A DNA stretch of 64,000 bases from Bradyrhizobium sp. sBnM-33 (GTDB taxonomy: Bacteria; Pseudomonadota; Alphaproteobacteria; Rhizobiales; Xanthobacteraceae): contig NZ_CP136624.1 of assembly GCF_032917945.1 (NCBI RefSeq), forward strand, positions 6,944,001-7,008,000, in the 5' to 3' direction. Numbering within the stretch: the first letter of the stretch is position 1; each line of letters begins with the position of its first letter. Below, in pieces: positions 39,581 through 50,232 of this stretch. Made by a program: the position numbers and the translations under genes. The notes beneath the pieces were generated by a model that saw only the letters and a list, made by a program, of their open reading frames with translations, made no database searches and was not told the origin of the DNA.

Positions 39581-41287
39581 ATGCCGACTTTTCTCAGACA
39601 GGCATTTCCTATCGCGTTGCAAGGCTCCGTAGGCACAACGCTGTCTCTCTCATCGCTGGTTACCCAAGCCTTTGGAGACAATGCCGGCTCCATCACAGGT
39701 GCTTGGCTTGGCTACTACGGCATCGAGGCTATGCAGGCCTGGAATTTCAGCTACGTGAACCCCGCTTCTCCGTCCATTTCAGCTTGGCGCTTAAACGGTT
39801 CACCAATCCCTGCTTCGACTCCCAGCAGCTTCAATCAGACGTTTGTTTCTTCCGCTCAGTTTGCAACAACCGATGTTCAGCTTGGGAATATGTTCGACCC
39901 CCAGCTCTACATGACCGTTCGTATCGACAACGGGGCGCCTGACCCGGTGTACATTCAGTACGTCTTCACGACCGACACGGCAATATCATCGCCAGTTCCG
40001 GTGAACCGTGCACCGACTGCAACCGAAATTGTCGCTGCTGCACGCACTTTCGTTGCCGAACATCCTGGAATTCTCAACAGCAACGACTGTCACTGGATCT
40101 CAATGGTGATTGGCGGATCCGTCGGCGCAACCATGTCTGACGCCTCCTATAGCCTAGTTCCGACGGAAAATCTCGAGGGAGGCTTCTGGCGCGTCGCGTA
40201 TCGGGGAACGGCAGCCACGCCGAGCAATTGGCTAACCCTAACCAAGCCCGGAGACATAGTGCGTTTTGATTGGGCAGATCCAGCACAGCCACAGCACACC
40301 ACGCTGATCACAGGTCAGGTTCAGCCCGACGGTGGTGTGCTCGTAGTAGACAACTCCGGAACCATTCACGAGCACGTCGCCTATTACGATCAGTTCTCAA
40401 CGGCTTCGACCGTAACAATCTATCGCGTCACCGCAGACAATCTTTACCTGATCGAAACGACAGATGCCAGCGAGACTGTCCTCGGCACGACGTTTAACGA
40501 TTTACTTCGTGCCGGTGGTGGTAATGACATCATAAATGCTGGCGTTGGCAACGATGTGGTTGTTGCAGCCGCCGGCGACGACACCGTCAATGGGGGCGCC
40601 GGCCACGACCGCATCGATGGCGGTTCAGGCGTCGACACCATGAGTGGAAACGCCGGGAACGACACTTATGTCATCAACAGCGCCAGCGACATCGTTGTGG
40701 AACAGGTCAACGAAGGCACCGATACACTTGAGGTCGGGTTCACTTGGTCCGGCCGCCCGGCCAATGTCGAAGTGGTTCAGCTTACAGGCAGTGCATCGAT
40801 CAATCTCACAGGCACCACCGGCAATGACATCTTGCATGGCAACAGCGCAACCAACACGATCCTCGGCGGCGTTGGCGCCGACGTCATCGCGGGGGGCGGA
40901 GGCAAGGATCTGATGACCGGCGGCGCCGGACTCGACCGGATGGTCCTCTCGACCTTGTCGGATTCGGGGACGGCGTTCGCGTGGCGCGATGTGATCAATA
41001 CGTTCGCGCATGGTGATAAGATCGACTTCTCGGCGCTCGACGCCAACAGCACAGTCACGGGCAACCAGGGCTTCAGCTTCGTTTCGGCCTTCACCGGCGT
41101 CGCAGGCCAGTTGCAATGGGACCTGACCAATATCTCGCCGACAGGCGTGAAAGGCTATCTCGTTCAGGGCGATATCAATGGCGACGCAGCCGCAGACTTT
41201 TCGCTGCAAATTTACACAGCGCCGACCAATAACTTGCCCGGAGGCAGCGCCGGATGGAATCTCGCAGCATGGGATTTCATACTTTGA
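39581..41287 (+). CDS. RTX protein with a CHAP/NlpC-like cysteine hydrolase domain
   Basis: 568 residues from ATG 39581 (GAGG upstream; an earlier in-frame start at 39506 has none). Residues about 140-270 look like a papain-like amidase: Cys170 in ILNSNDCHWISMVIGG, then LTKPGDIVRFDWAD, His239 in QPQHTTLITG and Asp257/Asn258 in GVLVVDNSG. This C...GDIV.F...H...D/N order is that of NlpC/P60 and CHAP enzymes that cut peptidoglycan peptides or other amides. RTX repeats follow (GGGNDIINAGVGNDVVVAAA), then the shared cassette ending WDFIL. Intact. The catalytic reading is inferred from motifs. Confidence 0.72.
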   Translation: MPTFLRQAFPIALQGSVGTTLSLSSLVTQAFGDNAGSITGAWLGYYGIEAMQAWNFSYVNPASPSISAWRLNGSPIPASTPSSFNQTFVSSAQFATTDVQLGNMFDPQLYMTVRIDNGAPDPVYIQYVFTTDTAISSPVPVNRAPTATEIVAAARTFVAEHPGILNSNDCHWISMVIGGSVGATMSDASYSLVPTENLEGGFWRVAYRGTAATPSNWLTLTKPGDIVRFDWADPAQPQHTTLITGQVQPDGGVLVVDNSGTIHEHVAYYDQFSTASTVTIYRVTADNLYLIETTDASETVLGTTFNDLLRAGGGNDIINAGVGNDVVVAAAGDDTVNGGAGHDRIDGGSGVDTMSGNAGNDTYVINSASDIVVEQVNEGTDTLEVGFTWSGRPANVEVVQLTGSASINLTGTTGNDILHGNSATNTILGGVGADVIAGGGGKDLMTGGAGLDRMVLSTLSDSGTAFAWRDVINTFAHGDKIDFSALDANSTVTGNQGFSFVSAFTGVAGQLQWDLTNISPTGVKGYLVQGDINGDAAADFSLQIYTAPTNNLPGGSAGWNLAAWDFIL

Positions 41288-41502
41288 TACTTACTGAAGT
41301 TGCAGGTTCGATCCATTGGAGGCAAGGTAGGTCGTCGCAAACGAGCTCCTGGCCCAAGAACATAAGCGTCGCTTACCCGAATGGCCGAAATGAAAGCTAT
41401 TTCGCCGAGCGGAGGTTCGGCCTATTCGATCTTATTCTAACCATGCCGAGTTCATTCCGCCGGCGTGGGCACTAAGTCATTGCTTAGAGGCGGAGAGATG
41501 CT

Positions 41503-41982
41503 ATGGCGCAGACCCTGTATTACCCGGTAAATTTCGTTACGCTGCATCAGAAGGCTCCGACGGGAGTCGATCCAGGTCTTAACTCCGGAAATCAATATCT
41601 AGAAATAAATGGTGTCCAACGTCCCGAACGAAGTACGGACAAGAGTTCGGCTTCGGCGATCCCGGCGAAAATCCCAGCTTCGCCAGCTTCGATTAGACGG
41701 AATGGGAGGTTGGCTTTGCCACTCTGGTCCGGCCATCCAACTTGACCGCAAAGGGCACGTATCAGGTCGAAGCTCCAGGTGGAAGCACAAGTACAATACC
41801 TGGCGCTCAATGAGCGTGCCAGATGCACTTCATTGTTCCGACGAAGTATCTCGACCCCACAGTTGCTGATTAAGTGCAAGCGCTGATGGATGACGCGCGC
41901 TCGGCGCTGCTCGAAAACTGGCATCGCGGGATGACGAAGAAATTCGCACATTTTGTAGGTCCCCGCTCGATCCAAACCCGCT
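41503..41982 (+). pseudogene. Broken gene of unknown function
   Basis: It starts at ATG 41503 (MAQTLYYPVNFVTLHQKAPT). After NGVQRP, near 41630, the text moves to another frame (EFGFGDPGENPSFASFD, stop, TEWEVGFATLVRPSNLTAKG, stop), and a last block (MHFIVPTKYLDPTVAD, stop, VQALMDDARSALLENWHRGM) ends at 41982. At least one frameshift and three internal stops. The family is not recognised; it lies between two RTX genes on the same strand. Confidence 0.5.
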
Positions 41983-42002
41983 GATACCCAACTGGAGGTA
42001 TT

Positions 42003-43457
42003 ATGGCTGACGTCCCTGCGAATGTATCAACGACATCTTGGTTCGAAAGTAGCGAATTTTATTCAGCCTCCAATTTGGAGGCATCATACTCAGGCTTATT
42101 CGAAGCATCAGGCGATGACGACTGGATCGCGATTACTCTGATTGCAGGGATGCGGTACGTGTTTCTTCTCCGGGTCGACTGGCGCTGACGCTGCTCTCCA
42201 AGAACTTGACACATCGCTCGCGATTTTTGACGCGAACGGCAATCCCCTTGCGAGCGATGAAGACAGTGGCGTTGGCGCCAACCCCCTCCTCATATTTATC
42301 GCTCCCACTGCCGGAACGAATTATATTCAGATGGCGAGAAATAATTCTATAGCGACGCAATGCGAGTATTCGGTGTCTGTGACGTCTTGGTTGTAGCCAT
42401 CTTCTCCTCACATGGGTAAAGAGTACGTCTTTCTCACATCCGCTCCCGATACGATGTCTGTACCGACGATCGATCAGATACTCGTCGGTGGCGCCGGGAA
42501 TGACGTCCTGTCGCTTGGCGCCTTCAATGGATTCAACGGAATCGACGCTTACGGCGAGCAAGGAGATGACACGTTAAACGGTAATGCCGACGGGAATAAT
42601 TTGTTCGGAGGCGTAGGGAACGACACGCTGCGGGGCAACTCTGGATCCGATAGGCTGTGGGGTGATGCCGGCAACGACTTTCTGTTCGGCGGCAGCGGTG
42701 CGGATGATCTCTACGGCGGCCCCGGAGCGGACTACATGGCCGGCGGCGACAACCCCGATCTATACATCGTCGATAATGTTAATGATGTTGTTGTCGAACC
42801 GTAGATGAGCCAGGGGATCGTGTTGTTACGGGCCTTGAATGCCTATGTCCTGCCTAATAACGTTGAGGAGTTGATCTTGATCGGCGACACGCCGTTGAGC
42901 GGCAGTGGCAATGCTCTCGCCAATAAAATCACCGGCAATCTTGGTTCGAACATCCTGCGTGGCAACGCCGGGGACAACATCTTGTTCGGCGGCCAAGGCG
43001 TTGACACGCTTATCGGCGGTGCGGGCAAGGACACGATGACTGGCGGCGGCGGTCTCGATAGGATGGTTCTGACATCGTTGGCGGACAGCGGCGCAGCCTT
43101 CATCAACCGTGACGTGATCAACACCTTTGCGCGCATGGTGACAAGATTGATCTCGCAGCGATTGACGCCAACAGTATCATTGGCGGCATTCAAGCCTTTA
43201 CGTTCGTGTCCGCGTTCACGGGTGTCGTGGGGCAGTTGCAGTGGGACCTCACGAATGTTTCGTGGGCTCGGGTGAAGGGCTATCTGCTTCAGGGCGACAT
43301 CAACGGCGACGGCGCCGCGGATTTTTCGCTGCAAATTTACACGTCGCCCACGAAGAATCTCGCCGGCGGCAGCGCCGGATGGAATCTCGCGGCGTGGATT
43401 TTATCCTCTGACGCCAACTCGGTTTTCGATTTGAACGCTTGGGATTTCGCACTTTGA
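42003..43457 (+). pseudogene. Broken RTX protein with a PPC-like domain
   Basis: The head (ATG 42003) has FEASGDDDWIAITLIAGMRY, then in another frame TSLAIFDANGNPLASDED and IFIAPTAGTNYIQ, resembling a bacterial pre-peptidase C-terminal (PPC) domain. RTX repeats at 42412-42804 end at a stop after DNVNDVVVEP; a further RTX part (42805 on) carries the first half of the export cassette (FINRDVINTFA) and then shifts frame near 43135, with the second half at 43206-43457. The end is odd: a second short tail, AWILSSDANSVFDLNAWDFAL-like, follows the first. At least three lesions. Confidence 0.7.
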
Positions 43458-43529
43458 GGTTCCTGCAAAGAGACCATCGCAAATGACGGCGCACCGCCGA
43501 CTAGCCGCGTCGACCAACTAGGGGATGCC

Positions 43530-45333
43530 TATGCCTGATCGTGCAATGGTCACCGACGGTTGTCGCAGGCGTCGCGCCTGATGCGGGGGGTCTCCCGGAA
43601 CGATCGCTATCAGTAACAGCCGTTTTGCAATGATTAGGTCCGACGCAACCCATGTCGGGACTGACAAGAGCGGGTCGGCAATGTTCATTCAGTTTTATGA
43701 TGCATTTGGCGCAGTTTCCGGATTGCCGCTCCAGGTCAACTCGACCTCTTCTGGCGATAAGATTTACGTCGGCGGTTGTGATCTTGCTGATGGCGGTGCG
43801 GTGGTCTTTTTGGGAAGATGTCTCGACTGGGGCAATCCGAGCTCAGCGCTTCAGCTCTGCGGGTCAGAAGGCAGGCGCGGAGCTCCTGATAGACGCGGCG
43901 GGCAGCCACGGAACTCTCGACGTCGAGAGCCTGCCGAGGCGGCTTTGTCGTAGCCTGGACCGACACCGATGGACAAGGAATGGGTGTTCGGGCCCAGGTC
44001 TATTCTGCGACAGGCGGAAAGATCGGCATGGAAAGGGTGGTTAATAGTCAAACAGCTGGCCACCAAGGCCATCCGACAATCGCAGTGCTTCCCAGCGGAG
44101 AGTTTGTCATCGCGTGGGAAGGCGATGGTCTGAGGGCGCAGCACTTCTCGGCGAATGGCACCGCCATTGGAAACGAACTCCTCTTGACTCCATTGAGCCC
44201 TCCACTTCCGTCGAACGCCTCGGAAAGCTATCTCTTTGGGCAGATTGTGGGCCTTCCGGACGGCAATTTTGTAGCCATCTGCAACGACCGACAGGTCTAC
44301 GATATATTCGACGACGGAGTGTTTAGCTCGAGCGGCATAATCTAAATAGTCAGTTCTCTCGCCGGCGGGCGTTGCGATTAGCAACTCAGTCGAGCTGAAG
44401 CAAATATCAGCTGACTGTTACCACTACCCAGTCAGCCGGCGATGAGTTCGACGTCATCAATGTCTTTCTCGACAAGACGGGCGGTCTCTACATTGCTTAC
44501 GACCACTACGGAGCGCAAGATGAAATCAATCTCGCCACGATCTCACACTATTCCATCGCCGGAGACTTGTTGAGTGAACTGGTAGCGGCAAGCGACAATT
44601 ATAATCTCTCCTTTCTGCCTGCCTTTGCTCTGCTATCGGACGGCCGCGTCGTGGGTGCTTGGGAGGAAGCGACGTTCGCCCTGGACGGAGCGAAGTCGGA
44701 CACGCGCAGAGTTGTCATTCTTGATGACCGTGGGGCTTCATTTGCAGGGGCGTAGCAGATGATTTCATCGTTGGCGCAACACAGGGTGCTATGTCAACAA
44801 TGTCATCAACGGCGGCTCGGGCAACGAAACTATCCATGGCATGAATGGCAATGATCAGATTTTCGGCGCTGGCGGCGCCGATTTTCTCTTTGGCGGGAAT
44901 GGTGCTGACATACTCGATGGCGGACTCGGCAACGACGTGCTCACGGGTGGTGAGGGCAAAGATTTGCTGACGGGGTCGGGCGGGCTTGACCGAATGGATT
45001 TCAACACGCTTTCCGCATCCGGTGTTGCATTTGGAGACCGCGATGTGATCAATACATTTGCGCATGCCGACAAAATTGATCTGTCGGATATCGACGCGAA
45101 TAGCCTCGTTGGCGGCAACCAGCCTTCACGTTTGTTTCGGCCTTCACCGGCGTCGCCGGCCAGCTGCAATGGGACCTGACCAATATCTCGCCGACGGGCG
45201 TAAAAGGCTATCTCGTCCAGGGCGATATCAATGGCGATGCGGCTGCGGATCTTTCGCTGCAAATCTACACATCGCCGACTTGCCCGGCGGTAGCGCCGGA
45301 TGGAATCTCGCGGCATGGGATTCTATACTTTGA
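43530..45333 (+). pseudogene. Broken RTX protein with a propeller-like repeated head
   Basis: It starts near ATG 43530 (AGGGG upstream). Pieces in several frames (43630, 43980, 44567) read like repeated blades seen in large RTX proteins: GGFVV-type text, GMGVRAQVYSATGGKIG, GEFVIAWEGDGLRAQHFSAN. From about 44841 RTX nonapeptides (GAGGADFLFGGNGADILDGG) lead to the export cassette (VAFGDRDVINTFAHADKIDL), broken near 45120; its second half ends at 45333 as AAWDSIL, a departure from the usual DFIL. A deletion also removed the usual TNN before LPGGSAGW. At least five lesions. Confidence 0.7.
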
Positions 45334-45480
45334 TACTTGGCCCGCGAAGCCGGTAAAAGCTCGCCTATGCAAGCTGGAGGTGGGTCGTCGGAATTAGCTT
45401 GGCGTCGGTTGCGCTCGATATTGGCGATGGGAACTCGTGCCATCGAAGGCGCGGCAAAGCCAATTATGCGCTCTCAAGGC
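45334..45480 (+). repeat. Duplicated RTX 3' flank, copy 1
   Basis: The sequence after this RTX stop (TACTTGGCCCGCGAAGCC onward) recurs after the RTX gene at 56452. The copies share long identical stretches but differ by an 18- to 20-nt indel. Similarity stops at the CAAGGC just after GCGCTCT, the first strand of the tRNA-like element. Confidence 0.7.
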
Positions 45481-45511
45481 TGAAACAGGGTTCGATTCCC
45501 CTAGAGCGCCA
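45468..45511 (+). other. tRNA-like 3' end remnant (possible attachment-site scar)
   Basis: GCGCTCT (45468-45474) pairs perfectly with AGAGCGC (45503-45509), the length of a tRNA acceptor stem. Between them lies CAGGGTTCGATTCCCCT, a T-arm with the standard TTCGATT loop but only three solid stem pairs. D and anticodon arms are absent (28 nt in all between the stem halves). This could be a tRNA 3' end left by integration or deletion of an island. No complete tRNA is present. Confidence 0.35.
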
Positions 45512-45837
45512 ACGATTTCAGTAACTTATGCCTCTGCTGTTTTCTTCATCAAATAACTATCGAATAAACGGGCACGAACGTAGGCGAACGCGCCGTGACC
45601 TGAATTGTCCTTCTTGCGCGCGCGGGATTGAATGAGCAGCGAGGTGCGCCCGGCGGCAGACGCTAGAAAAATCGAGAGATTATGGAAAACTGAAATGGTC
45701 GGCGCGCTATGTCGCTGAAACCATCGAATGGCTGGCGCGCACTCAGCCGCTGATTGCATATGCACTGCGCCGATTGTGGTTTCGTGCTCTGCATCCTTAT
45801 AGCCACGTGTATCGAGCCTCGTATTCGACTGACAGGT
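45512..45837. other. No supported gene
   Basis: About 325 nt between the tRNA-like element and the next broken gene. A 107-codon minus frame (45526-45849) ends AFAYVRARLFDSYLMKKTAEA-like, but matches no family I know and overlaps a plus-strand remnant at its start. Not called. Confidence 0.3.
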
Positions 45838-46117
45838 ATGGCGCTTCAACTTGCCGGTGTCGTCGTCGTGGGTGTGGGACTACCGGATACTCGGAGCCTT
45901 CGCTGATGAGCCCACAACGCGGCAGGCGATCGTGAATTGGTGGTCTGGGCGGCCAACGTTTGGGCCGAGGCACGTCGTTCTTGCGGCGGAAGGCGCCTCG
46001 CTTGGACTCTCCGGAGGTTCTGCTCGCGGGAGGGTGATCCCCGGTCCGAATAAGCCCTTAGACCAGCGAGTCTCCTTGCTGGAAGATCAATACTCGCGTT
46101 TGTTCAGTGAGATGTGA
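45838..46117 (+). pseudogene. Broken small membrane-associated conserved protein
   Basis: ATG 45838 gives a hydrophobic start (MALQLAGVVVVGVGLPDTRS) that stops early; one frame over, DEPTTRQAIVNWWSGRPTFG, then ASLGLSGGSARG and LDQRVSLLEDQYSRLFSEM complete the pattern of a small alphaproteobacterial protein with an N-terminal membrane helix and a C-terminal coiled coil. One frameshift near 45900. Function unknown. Confidence 0.5.
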
Positions 46118-46463
46118 ACGCTTGCTTTTGAGACGGCAATCAGGATTGAGAAGGTAGAAAACTCGAAGGCCGAAGCCTCTGAACGTCAAACGGGCCGATG
46201 ATAGTATCCGAGGATAGCTACGGCTGGCCTTGCAGCAGGCCTGCCACTCGCGCGCGTTGGTTTCATCTTTTTTGTTCTTGAGATTTCGACCGGCACTGCC
46301 TCTCCCGAACTCGCGAAATTATTCGGGGCCACCACCTGCCAATGGTCACGTCGCTAGTAGCGGCAACACGGCAGCGCCGCACAATGGGTAAGCTAGTCAT
46401 CAATGACATCTCAAGGACAAACTCCCGGGCCGATCGGCCGGGCGTTGCTTCAGCAAAATGTTC
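46118..46463. other. Nothing recognised
   Basis: About 345 nt with no coherent frame on either strand, no repeat shared with other parts of the window and no clear terminator. Confidence 0.35.
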
Positions 46464-46616
46464 TCACCGTCGTCCCCATAACTGATCGAGTTCTTTCTGC
46501 GCCGCCGCGCGGCGATCGTCGATCCACTTCGCCAGATCGAGCAGGTGAACACCGCGAGCAGCCTCTTGGCTGGCCTCGATCCGCACCAACGCACTGGCAT
46601 GGATTGTGGCGGCCAT
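46464..46616 (-). CDS. Small unknown protein, 50 residues
   Basis: ATG 46616 is preceded by GAGGGC at 8-nt spacing. The product starts MAATIHASALVRIEASQEAA and ends DRRAAAQKELDQLWGRR. It is probably helical, amphipathic and charged, with no signal peptide. No family is recognised. The clean ribosome-binding site and plausible composition make it better than chance, but it lies in a decayed region and could be a leftover. Confidence 0.4.
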   Translation of the reverse strand: MAATIHASALVRIEASQEAARGVHLLDLAKWIDDRRAAAQKELDQLWGRR

Positions 46617-46639
46617 GATTCTTGCCCTCGATCACCGCC

Positions 46640-46850
46640 AGTTCCCGAACAGCGCCCTCTTTTCCTCGGGCGGACCGGTCATAGCGTCTATGCTTTCCAT
46701 GCTCCGCTTGTCCTACTTTTCGGTATCGCCGGCTTTCCGTGGTGGCTCAATTTGGCTTAGCGATCGGCGTGGGGCTAGGTCTTTTTCTTGGTTGAGCATC
46801 CGGTCGACCACATCGAAAGAAAGCTTTCAGCCGCCTACACCTGATGAAGC
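46640..46850 (+). pseudogene. Acyltransferase-3 (OafA-like) C-terminal remnant
   Basis: Blocks in three frames add up to the last helices of a membrane acyltransferase: QFPNSALF, then LFLGRTGHSVYAFHAPLVLL and FPWWLNLA, then IGVGLGLFLVEHPVDHIERK. The family O-acylates glycans. Everything upstream, normally about 280 residues with the catalytic His, is gone. Confidence 0.5.
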
Positions 46851-46963
46851 GCCTCTCGCTTGGCCTAAATCCTTGCCACAGGAGGCCTAGAGCGCCTTAG
46901 TTGAATTGAAGAGCGATAACAGGTAGTTTCTCCCGTTCATCATTCAATTAATGTCCATCCTTG

Positions 46964-48015
46964 ATGCTGCTCACCATCCTCATACCTTGCTATAATGAAG
47001 CAGCTATCCTTCCGGCGTCCATCGCACGTCTTTGCGATTACCTCCGAGAGCAGCCTTGGAGAGGCCCGTTAAAGGGAGATTGGGAAGTCCTGGTCGTAAA
47101 TGATGGGAGCACCGACAGCACCAAATCGGTAATGGCCGAACTTTCCGCCACCAACCCAAGCGTTCGGTGCGTCTCCTACCCTATCAATGCGGCCAAGGGC
47201 GCGGCTGCAAGTCGGCTTCGCCGAGGCTCGGGGAGAATGGATTTTTTTGCGTTGACGCTGACCTCGACTACGGTCCGGAACACATCGCGGCGTATCTAGC
47301 CACGGCCACGACCAGCGGCGTCGATCTCGTAGTTGGTTCGGCCTATATGAAGGGCGGTTCGGCCGTCGGCGTCCCGCCAATGCGTCTATTTATGAGCTGT
47401 GCCATGAATTGGTATTTCGCGCGCGTCCTGCCGGTTGGCTTTTCGACATATACGTCGATCTTAAGGCCTGTATCGGCGGTCAGCGATCCAGCAGATGCTC
47501 CTGACAACGCCGGACAAGGATGTGTTACCGGAGATGCTAATCAAGGCGCAACTGCTGGGGCTCTCCATGATTGAACAGCCCGCCCACCTCCGTTGGAAAG
47601 TCGAGGAGCAGCCCGCACGACGTGGCGGGGCCAGCGTATTAGGAACAGCAAAGAAGGTTGTGAAACATCTCTTGTGGGGAGTAATCGAAAACCCACTGTT
47701 GTTCTTCATGGTCCCGGCGGCCGTGACCGGTATTTTGAGGTCTGGTTCGGGATCGCGCTGATTACCCTGTTCACGCGGGCAATCGCCGTCACTGACGCCT
47801 CGGGCCTTCAGGCTATATCGAACGCGGCAAGCCAGGGCGTCCGCTCCAGTCCTCAAACAGCATCGATCTTCGCGATACTGGTCATCACAGATCTCATCTT
47901 GTTTGCCCTAGGAACCGTGATCCTCCAAAACAAGATCAGGAAAGACCACGACTTCATCTATTTCTCGCGCCTCAACGCGAAGCTCGAAGAGCTGTCGCGC
48001 CCCGACGTCTCGTAA
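46964..48015 (+). pseudogene. Frameshifted family-2 glycosyltransferase
   Basis: ATG 46964 opens LLTILIPCYNEAAILPASI, then EVLVVNDGSTDST, the GT2 donor-site start. At about 47200 the frame shifts; FFVDADLDYGPEHIAAYLAT (DxD-like) and VVGSAYMKGG continue it. A second shift near 47480 leads to PDKDVLPEMLIKAQLLGLSM and HLRWKVEEQP, and a third near 47740 leads to the hydrophobic C-terminus (FAILVITDLILFALGTVIL). It resembles dolichyl-phosphate-mannose-synthase-like enzymes with C-terminal helices. Three lesions, so non-functional unless they are sequencing errors. It is followed 3 nt later by a membrane-protein gene. Confidence 0.75.
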
Positions 48016-48018
48016 CTG

Positions 48019-49413
48019 ATGGAGATCTCCCGAAACAAACAGTTTCGCAAGTTCCTGTGCGGCGCCGTCTCGATCGTCGTTCTAGTCGTGCTGTCCATAT
48101 GGGTTCGCGCTTACGCTGACGCAGCCGGCACGTTCATCAAGCCCTATATGGGCACTTACCATCAGGATACGCTGGCCGAAATCAGCAAACAGTCCTGGTG
48201 GCAGCTGATGCTTCCGCTCAAAGCTTTTTGATGGCCGCTGGGGTCCTACAGGTTTTCTGCTGGTTCACTGGCTGGAAACGCTCGTAGGCGAACCCAAGGC
48301 GTTCTATCTCCTCGCGGCGATCATGGTCGTGACGGGATATCTCCTTGCCTACTTGGCGTTTCGCTCGCTGATGCTGGCCTTCTTGTTCGGCTTTGGGCTC
48401 GCAACCACCACGTTCAACTATCACGTGTACGCCGTCTCAGGTAGCGTTATCATCCTACCGGTCGTGACGTTCATGCTGATCTTCGCTTATGCCCAGTCGA
48501 GTTACTGCGGCGGCAAGCTTTTCACATTGGCTGGGCGCTTGCTACCGTTGGTACATGCATAGCGCTCGCGCTGTCGTACGAGGGATGGCTCGACGTTATG
48601 CCGCTAGTCGTGGTTGTCCATCCTATTCTTGCGTACCGCTATCGCCGTATGGGAGACCGCGATCGCGTCTACCGATGTCTGTTCGTCGCACTCACCACAA
48701 CGGCAGTTGCCATTGTGTACATCGGCATCAAGAACCGCTTCGGATTGGAGGGACTTCATCCAGTCGGCGGCGAGGCCGACTTGATCTCGACATATGGCTT
48801 CAACCAGTCGATTCTGATGATCGAGGATGTCGTTTCGAGTTTCTTCACCTTTTTCTACACCACGATCAGCACTTACCTGCCCCCGCAACTGCTCTCGTTC
48901 TCCTTGTCGTCCTGGCTCTACGGACCCGACGAGGTTGTTCGACTGCAGGAAGGATATCACCCGCAGGCAACTCACCTAACCCATTACAACCATCTATTCT
49001 TGTGGCGCTATTACGCTGGATTCTTCCTCGCCCTCTTCTTAACGGCCTACGTCAGGGTGATAAGAGCCTCCTTCCAGCAGGCGGATGTGCACTACGTCAT
49101 ACTGTTTGTTCTTCTGACCGCAACCCTGATCGGCAGCCCGACCCACCTGATCATCAAATGGCGGCCGATGCACGCTGCGCCCCTTCTGGGATATCAGTGC
49201 TTCATGTCGATCATCGGTTTTACGCTACTGCTCTGCTATCTGATTCACCTCAAGATGCGCCGGGTCCAAGGCTGGCGGTCCGTGGGCTTGGCGCTCGCGC
49301 TGATCGCAAACTTCGGATATTGCGCCTACGCAAGGCCGAGCTTGCTTTCGCATATGTCGCACGAAGTATTTCTCGGGGCGTATCCCGACCCACGTATCAA
49401 TCTAGACAACTGA
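48019..49413 (+). pseudogene. Frameshifted polytopic membrane protein
   Basis: ATG 48019 gives one helix (FLCGAVSIVVLVVLSIWVRA) and a loop. The text then moves through frames at about 48225 and 48550: GYLLAYLAFRSLMLAFLFG and VIILPVVTFMLIFAYA, then from about 48600 a long clean stretch (FVALTTTAVAIVYIGIKNRF to DPRINLDN). About ten membrane segments with a large periplasmic loop around 48750-48990 recall GT-C or polymerase-like proteins of glycan loci, without a decisive motif. It lies between the GT2 and methyltransferase remnants. Confidence 0.6.
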
Positions 49414-49428
49414 GTAAGGCCACACTTA

Positions 49429-50096
49429 ATGCCAGAAGATCCTTCGATCGATCCCATGACGCTGTCCCGCGAGGCACTCATCGCGGCACATATCATTCAT
49501 ACATTCGATCGCAAGCGCGTCCTCAGCAATCTTCATGGCTGCTATGGTCAGATCATGCGCTCAGTCTACGCCAGGCTGCTTTCGCTGGTTGACGGGAAAC
49601 GGATACTTGATTGCGGTTGCGGTTTTGGCCAGTTTGCTCGGACAGCTATTGATGCTGGATACGATGTCACGCCCATTGATATCGACGAGGACTCTCTGGC
49701 GATCGCTCGTGACGTCTACAATGTTCCGTGCCTTCGAGTGAGCGCATATGAGACATCGTTGCAGGATGGATCGTGCGATACAGCGGTTTGCAACGACTCA
49801 ATCAGCATTTGGATATTCAGCGGCTTACGCCGGAGTTCGCCCGCCTCGGCGTGCGTCGTGTCGTGATCTACGACTCCAACATCGAAAACTCGATGCTACT
49901 CCGGTATAGAAAGGTCGTAGGGCATGAGGAGAGCCACGACCGACCGGCTGACGAAATCATCGATGAATTCAGAAGCTGCGGTTATGAGCTGCGATCTCTT
50001 GAGTTTGAGAACTTTTTGGCTCTCCCGATCAGTGGTGGGTTGCAGCGGCCACCAATTCCCATTTTCTCTCGATTTCCGTCGACGATTATGCTTTAG
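49429..50096 (+). pseudogene. Frameshifted SAM-dependent methyltransferase
   Basis: It starts MPEDPSIDPMTLSREALIAA; motif I ILDCGCGFGQFARTAIDAGY and the acidic VTPIDIDEDSL follow. Near 49790, after DTAVCNDS, the frame shifts; QHLDIQRLTPEFARLGVRRV and VIYDSNIENSMLLRYRKVVG continue to the stop at 50096. The usual proline or aromatic motif IV falls at the lesion. It is the last gene of the decayed cluster. Confidence 0.7.
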
Positions 50097-50232
50097 ATCA
50101 GTTGGTTGCTAGCATCTTGAGGACGCTAAGAGTCGAGCGAGGTCTGGCCTTCCGCTTTCAAATTGTTCTCGACCGATTTAAATAGGCTGCGGTAATCGGA
50201 TTCTGAACTAGTGTCCTGAATCTGAAGTTCAG

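Noticed and set aside
45526..45849. 107-codon minus frame next to the tRNA-like element, considered as an integrase remnant
   Set aside because: No R-H-R-Y motif and no tyrosine recombinase resemblance.
48489..49592. Open frame of 367 codons on the plus strand
   Set aside because: Out of frame with the hydrophobic membrane-protein text it overlaps; composition is Arg/Ser/Pro-rich as in frame-shadow translations.
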